Positions 24,501 to 38,400 of a stretch of DNA of 64,000 nt are shown here, piece by piece. Below the pieces are notes generated by a model. It had not been told where the DNA came from. It was given only the letters and a program-made list of their open reading frames with translations, and did not search any database. A program made the translations under genes and the position numbers. The stretch is from Symbiodinium natans. Its lineage: Eukaryota > Sar > Dinophyceae > Suessiales > Symbiodiniaceae. The stretch is taken from the NCBI GenBank assembly GCA_905221605.1, contig CAJNDS010002631.1, positions 122,001 to 186,000 on the forward strand. The letters are read 5' to 3'. Numbering within the stretch: position 1 is the stretch's first letter; the number at the start of each line of letters is the position of its first letter.

Positions 24501-27500
24501 GCGGGTTCATGAGGGCGACATCCCGGCCCCCCAAGCCCAAAAACAGGGGTTTAGGGTTTAGGGTTTAGGGTTTAGGGTTTAGGGTTTAGGGTTTAGGGTT
24601 TAGGGTTTAGGGTTTAGGGTTTAGGGAACAAGCAGCCGAGGTCCTCAAGAACCTGAGGATGGGATGGCCTCTGCCTCTCTTCAGTGTGGCTTCGGAAGTC
24701 CCTAAACCCTAAACCCTAAACCCTAAACCCTAAACCCTAAACCCTAAACCCTAAACCCTAAACCCTAAACCCTAAAACCTAAAACCTAAACCCTATACCG
24801 TTGAGTCTGCGGCGAGATTGCCCTTCTTGCTGTTCATTGCGACTAGGCTCCAAGGGGGTTCAGCTTGAGGTTTTTGCCCAAGCCCGGAAAACACAAGGCC
24901 CATTGAATGATCCCAACAGCGGGAGTAGCTCAACTTCAGAGCTTCAGTCGCCATCCAGAAACATGCTATGCCTCAGGCCACATACAGCAACTCAGCAACT
25001 CTGCGAATTGTACAGCCTTGCACAATGATGGCTTCATGACGAAGCGGTGACCCTCTTGCTGTGGATGTTCACGTGGCACAATTTCCGGCACCCGGCAAGC
25101 TTGCACTCCCGCTCATCCGGCTGACCCAATCAAGGCTGTCATTCGGCCGACCCAATCATGGATGACCACCTTTACCCGCTGCGCAGATGTCCTGAAGCCT
25201 TTGAAGCCTTCGAAGCCTTACTGTAGCCCCAGTACGCTTTCCAGGAAGATGCGCTGCATGCGGCAGCAGAGTGTGGCAGCGTGAGCTGTGCAAGCCTCCT
25301 GCTCGAGGCGAGCCTCTGAAGGTTTCGGGTTTAGTTATGACCCTGTGCTTAGAGCTTTATGGCTCAAGTGTTTCGGATTCGTTGGCTTCCAGAGTTTAAG
25401 CCCCAAAGACTTGTAGGACTGGCTCGCAGATGTCCCCTTAAACAGATTGGGCCGAGGCCTTCGAAAAAATCTACAGGGCCTGAGGAGCACATTCTTCCAT
25501 ATCCCCCTTGGGAATTATTTTGTTTATATAAAACCCAAGAGGATATCAAAAATATTATTCTTAGGGAGTATAGTCTCAGCTGCCAAATCCTGAAACCCAG
25601 ACGCGTTTCGTCTCTCGCGGTGCACCGCGCCAGGCCAGCGCTGACGCAAATAAAGGAGACAGCATTGGCCGAGCCCTGGGCTTTTAGGGTTTAGGGCTTA
25701 GGGTTTAGGGTTTAGGGTTTTGGGACTTCAGCCGTTTTGTAGCGCGTTCGGCCGTACAGCTTTTATGGTTTTAGGGCTTGGGGCTCGGATTTTGCAACTT
25801 TTGTGAAGCTTGAGAGTAAGACAGGCTGTGCAGTTCCGTGTGGAGGCCCCAGGTCTGGAGCCCGTGGCCCCTTGTGTTGACAGCCCCAGACATGCTTGAA
25901 GCTCAGAGTTCAAACTCTGGAAACCGTGAACCTGAAAGCTGCTAAGGTCCCTGGGCTGCAAAATTTAGCGTGCCGACTGGAGTCAGAATCTAGGAATCCT
26001 TCCCGAGCCCGAACTCGCATTCGCACGTGCAAGCCACGAAACCTAGAATCGGTTCGGCCTGAAATTTCGAGTGAGCAATTTGTCTATCCCAAGCTTGAGA
26101 GTCTGCATTGGACCTGTTTCATGGTGGTCATGGAAATCAAATCAAGCGAAGCGAGACCTGTCATAGGACCTTCGGGTAAGCTTGTATGACCCCCAAGCCC
26201 CTGTGAACTCTAGATTTTTGAATCGCCAAGAACCACACCGCCCAAAGACCTGCACCCAGGAAGTGCCCTCTTCCATGCAGCCAGCAACGGCCACGCGAAA
26301 GTGGCGAGGCTACTGCTTGATGCTGGTGCCGACAAGGCCTCCTGGCCGAAGGGTTTTGGGGCTGTGTGGGTCGAGGGTGGGGATTAGGGGTTTAGGTGGT
26401 GTCGGTTGGGATTGGCTGATGTTTCCGGTGGGTCCTCGAAAGGTGCACGCCGCCACGAACACCCTACGTTCCTTGACATACAGCCTCATGAATGAGCCCT
26501 CGCCCACAAAGTCACTGGGTGCAGCTTTCGCCACCCCCAAGCCAGAGATCTTGGTTCGTAAGCCAAGACCCGTGGAAAAAACTCAACTCATTTGAGTATC
26601 AGAAGGAGGCCAATGGTAGTGTTAAAGTTAAACTTGTCGAGCAGCCGGGAATATTGGAAGAGTATCGACGACAGCCACCCAAACGATTCTTCAACTAAGG
26701 GTCTTGCATTTTGTATGTGGGGGGGGGGGAGGGTAGCATACTTTTGTGGAAATAGGGGTTCGTTATACTCTTCGTTGAATGTAAATCACAGATGGCTTGC
26801 AACCTTCACATAATCTCATCTATTAAGCGAATTGAACTTCTGGGAAGATGGTACGCCGAATAGATAGGACAACTCAGCGTTTTGTGGCCTCCAAATCCAA
26901 GAAGATTGGGCACATACAGTGCTTCGGGCTGTGCAGTCCCAATCTTTTTGGCCTCCTGACGCGGGACAGTCTTGCCGGAGGTTGCAAAAGATTTTGCGCC
27001 CTGGACTTCGAGTGCTCTACCGTCCCAATGTGTTGGGGGTCGGAAGGCAAAGGTCGCAATCCCTTCCGCCTAGCAGCTGGGGTGCTGGAGGCTGGCATTT
27101 TGGTGACAGCACAGCATGTTTTGCTACCCTGGACTTGGCAAGTGCTGTGCTGTCCCGGTCGGAAGGCAAGAAGATTGGGACAGCAAGCAGTCCCAATCTT
27201 TTCCGAGGTGCTGGAGGTTGCGAAAGATTGTCTTTTGCATATTTTCGGTCTGATCTTTGGGACAGTACAGAAATTTGATACTCTGCACCAGTGCCTCTGA
27301 TGTGGCAAACATGCAAAAGGGCTGTGCTGTTCCAACAAAACCAAAACCAATCCGAAGACACCTCGTGGCAAGAACTGGCCTGGAGGTTCCGGAAGAAAGT
27401 TTCTGTTGGTGCTTTCGGGGCAATACAGCATGTTTGCTTAGTCTTCCCAAGAAAGGATTGTTTATTGGGACGGTGCAGCGCTGGTGAGGTCCAGGGGGCA

Positions 27501-29399
27501 AACATGTACTTCCTAAAGATTCAACCCCAGTCTTTCGGGCCTACGAGTTCCGGGAGCCCTGGATGTTTCCAAAGATGTTTCAATTTTTTGGGGAAGTACG
27601 CACAGATCTATGATTGTCTGTGCAAGCTGCGCAACCAGCACGTGCAGCGGGCCCAGAACAGGAAGCAAAAACCTAAGCCCTAAGCCCTAAGCCCTAAGCC
27701 CTAAGCCCTAAGCCCTAAGCCCTAAGCCCTACGCCCTACGCCCTACGCCCTAAGCCCTAAGCCCTAAGCCCTAAGCCCTAAGCCCTAAGCCCTAAGCCCT
27801 AAGCCCTAAGCCCTAAGCCCTAAGCCCTAAGCCCTAAGCCCTAAGCAGAACAGACCAGACCAAGCCAGGACCTGGGTGATGGCTGGGGGCATACGCCGCT
27901 CTCCATGGCGGCGGACGTTGGTCTCAGCCTCGAGATGGTGCCCGGCATGCCCTGGTTGACTAGGGTTTGGGGTTTAGGGTTTAGGGTTTAGGGTTTAGGG
28001 TTTAGGGTTTAGGGTTTAGGGTTGAAGTGTTTGAGTTGAGAAGAATCAGAGCCAGAAAAAGGTCGCGTACCTAGACGCTTTTGTTTGGTGACAGCACCAG
28101 CTCCTTCAGACGCACTTCCCCGCCAGGGCTCGTATGATCAAAGAACAACTAAGAAAGATGACGCTAAACTGGTTTAGGGTTTATGGTCGCTGGGCACCAA
28201 AGTGTCTCGAGAGCAGTTCTCATCAACAGCCGCAGTTTCTGACGAAGCGCCTGGTCGCATGCGTTGAAGCGACACACTCACCAGGTACGCCTCTTGCTCG
28301 AGGTCCGAGCAGATGTCGAGAAAGCGGGGTATCTTTGCGATCGGATTGGGCTGAGTAAGTGTAATCGCTTTCAGGTTTAGGGCTCGCGGTGTGGAGTGGG
28401 GTTTGAATTGTTCAAGGCCTGGCTAGAGTGTAGCGATGTTTCGGGTTGAATGGAGGGTTGGATTGAGAAGGGCTGGCTTCTGGGTGAGTGCTCCTTGCTG
28501 CTTTGACCGGTATCAGAATGTCGTGACAGGAGGCCTGGGGCAGCCTGCAGGGCTAGGAAATAATGGAAGCATCCGCATCCGCCCAAAGAGCCCGAGGCAC
28601 TTCAATCGAACCCCTTTGCTGGCGGCTGCCGAGAATGGGCACTTGGAGATTGCCCGGCTGCTAGCTTCTGGGGCGCAAAGTCAAGAGCAACCCAAACCAA
28701 CACTCAGAAGCCTTGAACCCGAATGGTCACAATTCTAGGGCTTAGGACCCTAACCACCAAACCCTTATGACTAACTTATGACTTAGATGAGTTCAGGATT
28801 TTAAGGTGCAGGGCTTCGTTCAACATAGTGGGGTTCTTGATTGTCGCTTCTGACTTCTGTGTGACCTGCATCAGGTGTGCCGAAATTGACGGGATTCCTG
28901 CTCAGGGATTACGGCATACCCAGAGCCAAAACTACTTCCACCTCATTCCTTCCTTCACGCTCTCAGAGAAAGTTCAGCCGAAAACCCAAACTGAGTTGTT
29001 TGTGCTTATGGCCTGTGAGTGCAGAGCTGCGCATCCCCAGATTGCGCAATGTGGATAGGCGGATTCGGAGTGTTCCCATCAGTTCTGAAAGCAGTGCAAA
29101 GCCCCCGCTTTCTCACAGCTCCGAAGGTCCTAGAGCCTGAACGGCTAAACCCTGAACCCTAAACCCTGAACCCGAAACCCTAAACCCTGAAGCCCAAAAC
29201 GCCGAAACCTCAAGCGGCCGAAGTGAGGTGGGGGCCAGCCAAGTGCTTGGCAGGCCTGTGGCCCAAAATGGGGCCTCCCTGCATCCTGGCTCGCAAGTTC
29301 GTACATGGTGATATTGGTTATATATATATATATATATATAATTTGTTAAATCAGAACGTATATAACTGATTGAATCTATATATCTATCTATATACATAT

Positions 29400-29444
<45 letters not shown>

Positions 29445-32400
29445 AACTGTAAGAGGAAGGCAGAATCGTGAAACCACAGGTCCTATAGCTTTGCATGCAA
29501 TGCTTGTAGGGTGTTTGGTGTTTTGGGGACTGGTCTACGGGGCACCACGGCACCTGCGCTCGGTTGGTTCGCTGAGCATTGGCACCAAAGAAACAAACCT
29601 GCGGCAGGATGTGGCCCATGTGGCACGCGACACCTTCATCCTAAACCGCAACAGCCTCTCCCCCTGCATGAGCCGCAAGCCATGAGCCGTAAGCCCAATG
29701 CCCTACTCACGTTGGCAATCGAAGGTGCGTGGCAGCGATGCATAGCCACCTGGACACTGGGATTCTTCTGGGTGTAGGGATGTGCAGGGCAGTCCCGTCA
29801 CAAACCCGAGGCCTGCTTGCCCGTGAGGCATTGGAGCACGTCAGGCTTTAGGGTTTAGGGTTCAGGGTTGAGGGTTTAGGGCTTAGGGTTTTGCTCCACC
29901 TGACTCCTGAAGCTCCCTTGGCTCTGGGAATGCCACCTGGTGCAGGACATCGCGCACCTGCTCATTGGCACAAGGGCTGATGTGAACTTCATGGATCCTT
30001 CGGGTGCCGCGCCGACTTTGGTCCATCGAGTGTTCAGAGGTCTCCAGGGCAATGAGGGACTCAAGTCTTCGCTTGCTGGTCGTAGTCTGTAGATGATGCG
30101 ACTTCGTGCCCATACCCGTGGCGTCATGAGGCTGCAGGTGCGGCGCAAGCATGTGCAACAATTGGTGCAGACTACTTTACGGAGTCTGCGGAGCAAATTT
30201 GTTCGATTCTTGACGGGCCCCCTGGGAAACACCAGGCCGAGCACCCCTAAATCCCTAGATGAGAGTGCCCAATCAAAATTCCAGAGTAGAACTCAGTGAC
30301 TGAGTGGCTTTATGTGGCTTGAGAACCCATATCTTATCGCCGAAGACCTGCAAGACCCAAAAACCCAAACCCCAAACCCTAAACCCTAAACCCTAAACCC
30401 CAAAACCCCAAACCCCAAACCCCAAAACCCTAAACCAAGACCCCACTGCAGATCCGAGGCTCAACGCCCGTGTTGATGGCATCCCTGCACGGCCATGTGG
30501 CCATGGCACGCCTTCTGCCGCATGCCAAGTCTTTGTGGTACTTTACTGTAACTTTAGATCCTTAGCCTTTTTGGGTTTATTGGGCTTCTTAATAAGGCAG
30601 CTAAAATTTTAATTTTTAGCTACCCTTCTGAGTGTAGCCAAGAGGTCATATGCCGTCAAGACATTCAAAAGGTTTCACTTTGTAGAATTTGCAGACCTAA
30701 TTTGTTTCTCTTTGTAGAATTTGCAGACCTAAGTTGTTTCACTTTGTAGAATTTGTAAACCTATAACTTGTGGAGGACTTCGCTTTTCGACTTCGGGCGG
30801 TTCTAGGGATCACCGAGTTGACGTTGCACCTAGAAAGCCGAGGATCAGCGTGCGCGCCAACGTGGACTTGGCCAACAAGACGGGCGCCACCCCTCTGATA
30901 CCTGGCTCGCCCTTAGACGCCCTGAACATCAGAATCCTAAGCCTCGGTGGATTAAGCATGTCTTACCTCGTCTTCGTTGGGCCTGCTAGCACAAGCTATA
31001 CGTGGGGCAGCCGGCGAGCATGGCGAACACGAACTTAGCACATCCTATTACGATTCTCGATGCGGAATGGATCGAACGGCTGCAGCGAAGCAACGAGCAC
31101 AGCTTATCTCCGTGATGGATCTGTCCGCTCACTCTTATGCATCCAACTCTGCATCGATCCATGGTGTTCTTCTCGGAAGGCTGATTCTGAACAGTACCCA
31201 CTACTGGGGTCCACAGATGATTGCCTGGGCTTGGTTCAGCGCTGGCATCCTGCACCTGACTACTCAGAGACTCCAAAACCCCTTAACTAAGGAATATCCC
31301 TTAGTTTATATGAGGAACCCTCAAGGTATGTTCCTTAATTCAGGAGCCTCTGGAGTCCCTGTATACTACTTCCCAGAGTCCTCCAAGCTTGTTGGTTCAT
31401 GGCTCAGCAGCGAAATTGCACATTTCAAGCGTGCTCCTGCACACATCACAAGGTTCAAGACAGGAATCTGAATCATTAAGTGGCACATGACCAGCTGCCC
31501 TTCTCTTCCTCCGCCTACCAACCCCACCCCAAGTTTGTCCAACGGATTCCCTAAATGGGGCTTTACGAGAATACGCCTCCCTTACAAGAAGGACCCCAAT
31601 AAGGTACCCCCTGATTTCGGAACCCCCCAAATGTTCTTCCAGCCTTCCCGGGATTCACGGCCATGGATCCTGGGAACTTCTCAAACCGACAGTAGGGTTT
31701 GGGGTTTAGGGTTTAGGGTTGAGGGTTTCGGGTTTAGGGTTTAGGGCTCCTCAAACCACACCTTGGTCCAAGCTAGGGGGCTATCAGTCCTCAGGAATGC
31801 AGTGAAGCAGGGCTCTAGATAGAGTTCCAAGGCTCAGCCTCTGCAGGGAAGCAGCCTCAGCTGGACCTGTAGCTGCCAGTTATGCCTGTCCGGGTGTTCT
31901 TGCAGGCTTTATCAAGCAGGTTTTCCGGGTTTAGGGTTTTGGGTTTTGGGTTTAGGGTTTAGGGACCCTAAACCCCAGACCCCAAACCCCTTAGGTTTAG
32001 GGTTTAGGGTTGTAGGCAGCCCCCACGGTAGTTCACGTCGAGGATCGTCGCAGCGCAGCAGCGCCTCCTGCAGATGTGCAACCTCCTCATCGACTGCCGT
32101 GCAAACGTACACCAAAGCGCCTTTTCCGGTTTAGGGTTTAGGGTTTAGGGTTTAGGGTTTAGGGTTTATCTTCTAAAGCAGTCTTCCGAGGGGCAAGAAA
32201 CGAGGATTGAGCTTCGGGATGTCAGCTCTGCTGCTAGCTTTGGAGCTTGCAGGGTTGGGATATTAACCCCAAACCCTAAACCCGAAACCCTAAACCCTAA
32301 ACCCTAAACCCACTTTCAAAGTGAAGAAGATGGACGGTTGACTTGCAGTCCCCTGGCATGCTTCGGCAAGCAAGGCGCGTACAACGGAGCCACACCTTTG

Positions 32401-35400
32401 ATCGTGGCTTGCGAGCACGGCTCGGTGGACACTGCCCGCTGCCTCTGGGATGTTATTCCTCGCGGTAAGTGCATACGGTATGTGCCCCCAAGAAATTTCA
32501 TGAAACCACAGCTCAAGAGCCTGCCGCCCATGCCGACAGTTTCATAGCGTTGACCCCTTACTTACAAAGCCCTTCTTCCTCAACAGGGCCATGATTCCGT
32601 CTCCTAGGGTGCAGACGTTAGTTCAGATGTCTGTCACACTGAGGAGCTTGCAGTATTACCATGAAGAAGATCCATGAACCAACCGCAAGAATCCTCTGTA
32701 GCCAGCCCAGGCTTGGTCATGGCGGGCGCGAGCGTCCACACAGTCTCGAGCAACCACGCCACACCGTTGCTTTGCATTCTTGGTTCGGGTCTGTGTTAGC
32801 AAGCTGCTTCTTGCGTGCCAGGTGAATGTGGAAGCGTTTTACCTTCGTTAGCAACACACTGCAATGACTTTGTTCTTCTGGGTATTCTGGGTCATAGTTC
32901 TGCAAGCGATGATATCAACCAATATCTGCACTCAATACAAACCATTCTTGGGGCCTTTGCTAGTGTCTCTTCCCTTCCAGAACTTTATGGCCCGCAGTAG
33001 GCATTTTTGACGTCCCTCACTGTCTTCGCCTGCACATTTTCTCAGCATTCCAGCATGTTTTTTTCACAGCATGACACCAACCGACATTTTCTCAGCCATG
33101 GACAGGCCAAACGCTGTGACGCAAAGCATCACGTCTCCAGTAAGGCTCGACCCTGAACTCCGACCCCTGCTCGGCCCAAGGCTTATAGAGCTGAGGGATT
33201 TCGGATCGGGCCACAAAGCCCCAGGGTTGTAAAGGTAGCTTTTCTTTGTCGTTGTTCAACAGAGGGATTCAGAGGTATGGGCCCTCCACTGCAAGCAGCC
33301 ATACAGGCCCGGAAAAGAGCAATGATGTTGCTATAGACGTGTCTAGGTCCCTGATCTGCCTTCTGAAAAATGCACTCGTAATCTCGGTTTAGGGTTTAGG
33401 GTTTAGGGTTTAGGGTTTAGGGTTTAGGGTTTAGGGTTTAGGGTTTAGGGCCGCATCCCGAACAGTGTCCCTAAATTTCCCAGGTTGCTCGCAGCCCGCC
33501 GGAAAGGTCACCTGGAGGTCCCTGGCTTTTAGGGTTCTGGGAGGCGGCGGATGGATTGTGATGGGTTTTCATCAGGGTTTAGGGTTTAGGGTTTAGGGTT
33601 TAGGGTTTAGGGTTTAGGGTTTAGGGTTTAGGGTTTAGGGTTTAGGGTTTAGGGGCCAAGCTCTGGCATCTCCGCAGAATTTCATTGAAGACCCATCTCG
33701 AGGTCATGCGGTTTCTTCTCCAGGCCCGAGCAGATTCGGAGCAAGCGGATGCAGATGGCTGCAACTCTGGCCGAAGACATCAGGGTGAAGTGGTGTAGTC
33801 AGGCGAAGCTCTCAAGTGCAAGATGTTGGGGGGCTGTAGTCGCTTTAGTTGGCGCCAATGTTCCCACAAGATTAAGAGCTCTTTCTTCCCGAGCTTTTTT
33901 GGCCAGAATGCCTGGCCTGGCATGGCAAATCCTATCAGCACTATCAAAGGAAGCATGGCTGATAAGCCTCAGCCCTTACAAGAGAAGACTGGAAGACTGC
34001 CTAGTATGAGCCTTTACTGGTGGCAAGCTCAAAGGGAGTGACAGTTCCCTGAAGACGCTTCTGAACCTTAGGCTCAGAACCTGAAAAACTAGTAGAACTT
34101 GTGGGTTAAATGGGTTTAGGGTTTAGGGTTTAGGGTTTAGGGTTTAGGGTTTAGGGTTTTTAGGCCCAAGGCCCAAAACTGAAATCTCAGGCAGCGCCGT
34201 GTGCCTAGCCTGCCAAGACGGCCAGCTGGACACTGCGCAGCTTCTGCTCACTACCCGAGCCGACCTGAACAAGGCAAGAGGCTTTGGGTGTGAGTTGCAG
34301 CTTCTTGCAACATATTCTACGAATTGCTTCAGAACCCCCCCCCCCCCCAAAAAAAAAAAAAAAAGATAAACAACGTTAACATGTTCGTCTTCCTTATAAG
34401 GGTAATACAGGGATTGTTTTTCTCAATTTTCTTGTGTGGGTTCTTAAGCAAATAGTAGTATTGCAACCCGTCTCAGCCATAAGCTGGCCAAAAAGTCCCT
34501 GTGGCTCAACTTGCGCCAGATCCCGGCCGGTCATTCTGGTTCAAACCGAGCAATCCTAGCCATTTAGGGTTTAGGGTTACCATCCTCCACATTTACGCCT
34601 GGTTTCGGTGCTTGGGATTGGAGGACAGGGCCGTTCTGCCCCAGAAAACTGCTTGATTTAGGACACGTTCTCCACTCCCACTGTGCAGGCATCGGGAAGT
34701 GGCATGCATCCGATTCTGGCAGCAGCTCAACATGGGCACTCGGAGGTCGGAGTCGGGGTGAGCCTCTTTGCCTCGTACCGAGATCAGGGGAAAGTTGGGC
34801 ACAGTCTGGACAGCACACCGCACGTCTCGGATTAAAGGCAGGGAGAAGTAGTTCCCGGGTTCAGGGTTAGAGTATGAAGGGCTTTTGAAGTTCAGGGTGT
34901 AGTTTGGATTCCCCTGGAGGTCGTCCGCTGGCTTTGCCGGGCGAAGGCGGAGGTGAATCAAGCAGGCAACCCAGGGCATGCGCACGAGTGCTTAAAAGGG
35001 TCCGCCGATTACTTACTCTGTGGGGCTTCTTCGATTCGGCGGAGCAAAACACCACACACGACACGCAACGTTCGCAACACACGGGATAAACGCGCAACAC
35101 GCGCAACAAGCGCAACACGCGCAACACGTGACACACGCGCAACACGCGCAACACGCGCAACACAGGCACTCGCGCAACACCCTTGCACCCACGCACCCAC
35201 GCGCGCACACACACACACTCTCTCTCTCTCTCTCGCTCTCTTTTTCTCTTTGTGTATCTTACTTTCAGATGAAAGCATCACTCAATCAATGGCAACTAGG
35301 GAATGGGGTGTTGCATGTGTTTGTTGTGGCTGAAGCAGATGTTTTGGCAGGCCCCATTCATCCATGTGCTAGGATGTTCCCCCCCCCCCACACACTGTTG

Positions 35401-38400
35401 AACCCCTCGGAGCCGCAGGCGGCCAGCAGGAGACACCCCTGATCCAAGCAGCTCGTCGAGGAGACCCGACCATGGCGCGTGCCCTTCTGGAGGTGGGACT
35501 TCTGGGCGTTTTGGGGGGGTTTAGGGGTTTAGGGCTTTAGGGCTTTAGGGCTTTAGGGCTTTAGGGCTTTAGGGCTTTAGGGCTTTAGGGCTTTAGGGCT
35601 TTAGGGCTTTAGGGCTTTAGGGCTTTAGGGCTTTAGGGCTTTAGGGCTTTAGGGCTTAGGGCTTTAGGGCTTTAGGGCTTTAGGGCTTTAGGGCTTCGCT
35701 AGGGTCTCAGGAGTCCCGACGGTGCCACGCCCGCGGCCCCAAGCGGTGTTTAGGAGCTTCGGCTGGGTTTTGAACGCCCAAAGTCTTGTCAAGGCCTCGG
35801 AAGACAAGTTTAGGGATCAAGTGTGGACTTGAAACCTGTCACTGTCAGACACGCAGGCCGGCGCGGACCTCGAAGCGTGCAATTCCGCCGGCTTCTTTGG
35901 CCTGATGTCGTTTTTATCCGTTTTCGGGGTTTTGGGGGAAGGTTGGGTGTAAGTTTAAGGGGTTGCTGGGTTGATATATGGGTTGACGTCTTTCGAGAAG
36001 ACACGGCAAGCCCGGAAGCGCAAAAAAGGCAAAAGGCTGAGGGCGCGACGGACAGCATAGCTGCACACAGTAGCCAGACACGCTTACAAACAATATATTT
36101 ACATGCATATGTGTTTTTTTGATTAATATAATAGGAATCTTATGAAATGAAGAGGAAACCCTTTAAAATGAATGAGACCCTTAACACTATTAAATTCAAC
36201 GGAAACCCTATTCAAATGACAGAACCCTATTTAAAGTTGATAGGAATCATATTACATTTGTAGGAGCCTTATAGGCAAACTATGAAAATTTATTGGAATC
36301 TTACAAACAGAAATAGGAATCCTCTACTTAAATCCATAGGAACCCTATTAAAATCAATCGGAACTGTATAAAAAATAATAGGAAGCCTATGCCTATTGAA
36401 GTTAATGAGAACCTCATTATAATTGATAGGAATCCTAATAACCTGAAAAGGACCCTACTAAAATTAATAGGAACCAACGGGATTCTTATAAAATTGTGAA
36501 CCCTTAACCAATAGGAATCCTACTAAAATTAATATGAGCCTAAACCAATAGGAATCCCTTTCAAATGAATGAGATCCCTATTAAAACTAATACGAATCCA
36601 ATATGAGTAAGAGCTCTGAAATTGATATGAATCTTATTGCATTAGTAGGAGCTTTATCAAAATAATTCGGATCCATATGAAACTTTACTGGAATCCTATG
36701 AAAATAAGTAGGAATCTTTCGGAATCCTGCCGAAATTTATCGGATAAGCGAATAGGAAGCCTATTAAAATGAATAGGAACCCTTAAGAAATCAAAAGAAC
36801 GCGGTGAAGATTAAGAGGAACTAATAGGACTCCTATGAAAAATAAGATTCGCAAACACAAGAACTAATAGGAACCCTACTAAATGAATATGAGCCTAAAC
36901 CAATAGGAATTCCTTTCAAACGAATGAGACCTCTATTAACATTAATACGAATGCCATTAACATGAATAAGAACCCTAAGATTGATGGGAATCCTATTACA
37001 CTAGTAGGAGCCTTATTAGAATAATTAGGAACCCTATGAAACTTTATTGGAATCCTATGAAAATAAATTATAGGAATCCTCTATGAATTTATAGGAATGC
37101 TATCAAAAAAATTCGGAACCGATAAAAGTAAATAGGAAGCCTATGAAAATGAATAGGAACCCATAACGAATTGAAAAGAACCGGTCATAATTCATAGGAG
37201 TCCTGTTAACATGAGAAGGAATCTGAGAAAAATCCCTAAACCCTAAACCCTAAACCCTAAACCCCAAACACTAACCCCTAAACCCTAAACCGTGTAGAAC
37301 CCCAGAAAAAAATCTTACCAAAACCCCAGTTTCCAAAATTCCAAAAACCCAAAAAACCCAACCCAAGTTTCGGATTTTTGGAAACTCGAGCGGGAGCCCC
37401 AAAATCCAAAAATCCAAAATTCCTCGAGTTTCCAAAAATCCAAAAATCCAAAAATTCCAACCCAAGTTTCGGATTTTGGGAAACTCGAGCGGGAGCCTCA
37501 AAATCCAAAAATCCAAAATTCCTCGAGTTTCCAACAATCCAAAAGTCCAAAAAATCCACCCCAAGGTGAGCACGAATTTTGGATTTTGAGGCTCCCGCTC
37601 GAGTTTCCAAAAATCCGAAACTTGGGTTGGAGTTTTTTGATTTTTGGATTTTTGGAAGCTCGAGGAATTTTGGACTCCAAAAAACCCACCCCAAGGTTTG
37701 GATTTTTGGAAACTCGAGCGGGAGCCTCAAAATCCAAGAATCGAGCTCCCGCTCGAGTTTCCGAAGATCCAAAAATCTAAAAATTCCACCCCAAGGTTTG
37801 GATTTTTGGAAACTCGAGGAATTTTGGATTTTTGGATTTTGAGGCTCCCGCTCGAGTTTCCAAAAATCCGAAACTTGGGTTGGGATTTTTGGGTTTTCGG
37901 AATTTTGGAAACTCGAGGAATTTTGGATTTTTGGATTTTGGGGCTCCCGCTCGAGTTTCCAAAAATCCGAAACTTGGGTTGGAATTGTTGGAATTTTGGA
38001 TTTTTGGAAACTCGAGGAATTTTGGGTTTTCGGATTTTGAGGCTCCCGCTCGAGTTTCCAAAAATCCGAAACTTGGGTTGGAATTTTTGGATTTGGGATT
38101 TTTGGAAACTCGAGGAATTTTGGAGTGTTGGTCTTCCACCCCCTTCCTGGACAGGCTGGAAATACAATTCCGGGGTCTGTCGTAGGGGGGGGGGGGGGGG
38201 GGACCATATATATATTATATATATATATATATATTGGCCATGTAAGAAGGCACAGATTTAGGAGGCTGGGGGAGGGTGGTGGGAGAGGGTGGTGGGAGAG
38301 GGTGGTGGGGGAGGGTGGTGGGGGAGGGTGGTGGGGGAGGGTGGTGGGGGAGGGTGGTGGGGGAGGGTGGTGGGGGAGGGTGGTGGAAGGTGTGGTGGGT

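Noticed and set aside
24505-24540. GFMRATSRPPKPKN as a candidate for the missing PRK STFMRR exon
   Set aside because: Only FMR and PPK coincide, no acceptor precedes it in phase, and it lies amid ankyrin exons.
26874-27505. Overlapping frames of 125-185 codons on both strands
   Set aside because: They mirror each other over an internally repeated segment inside the ankyrin gene; no motif seen.
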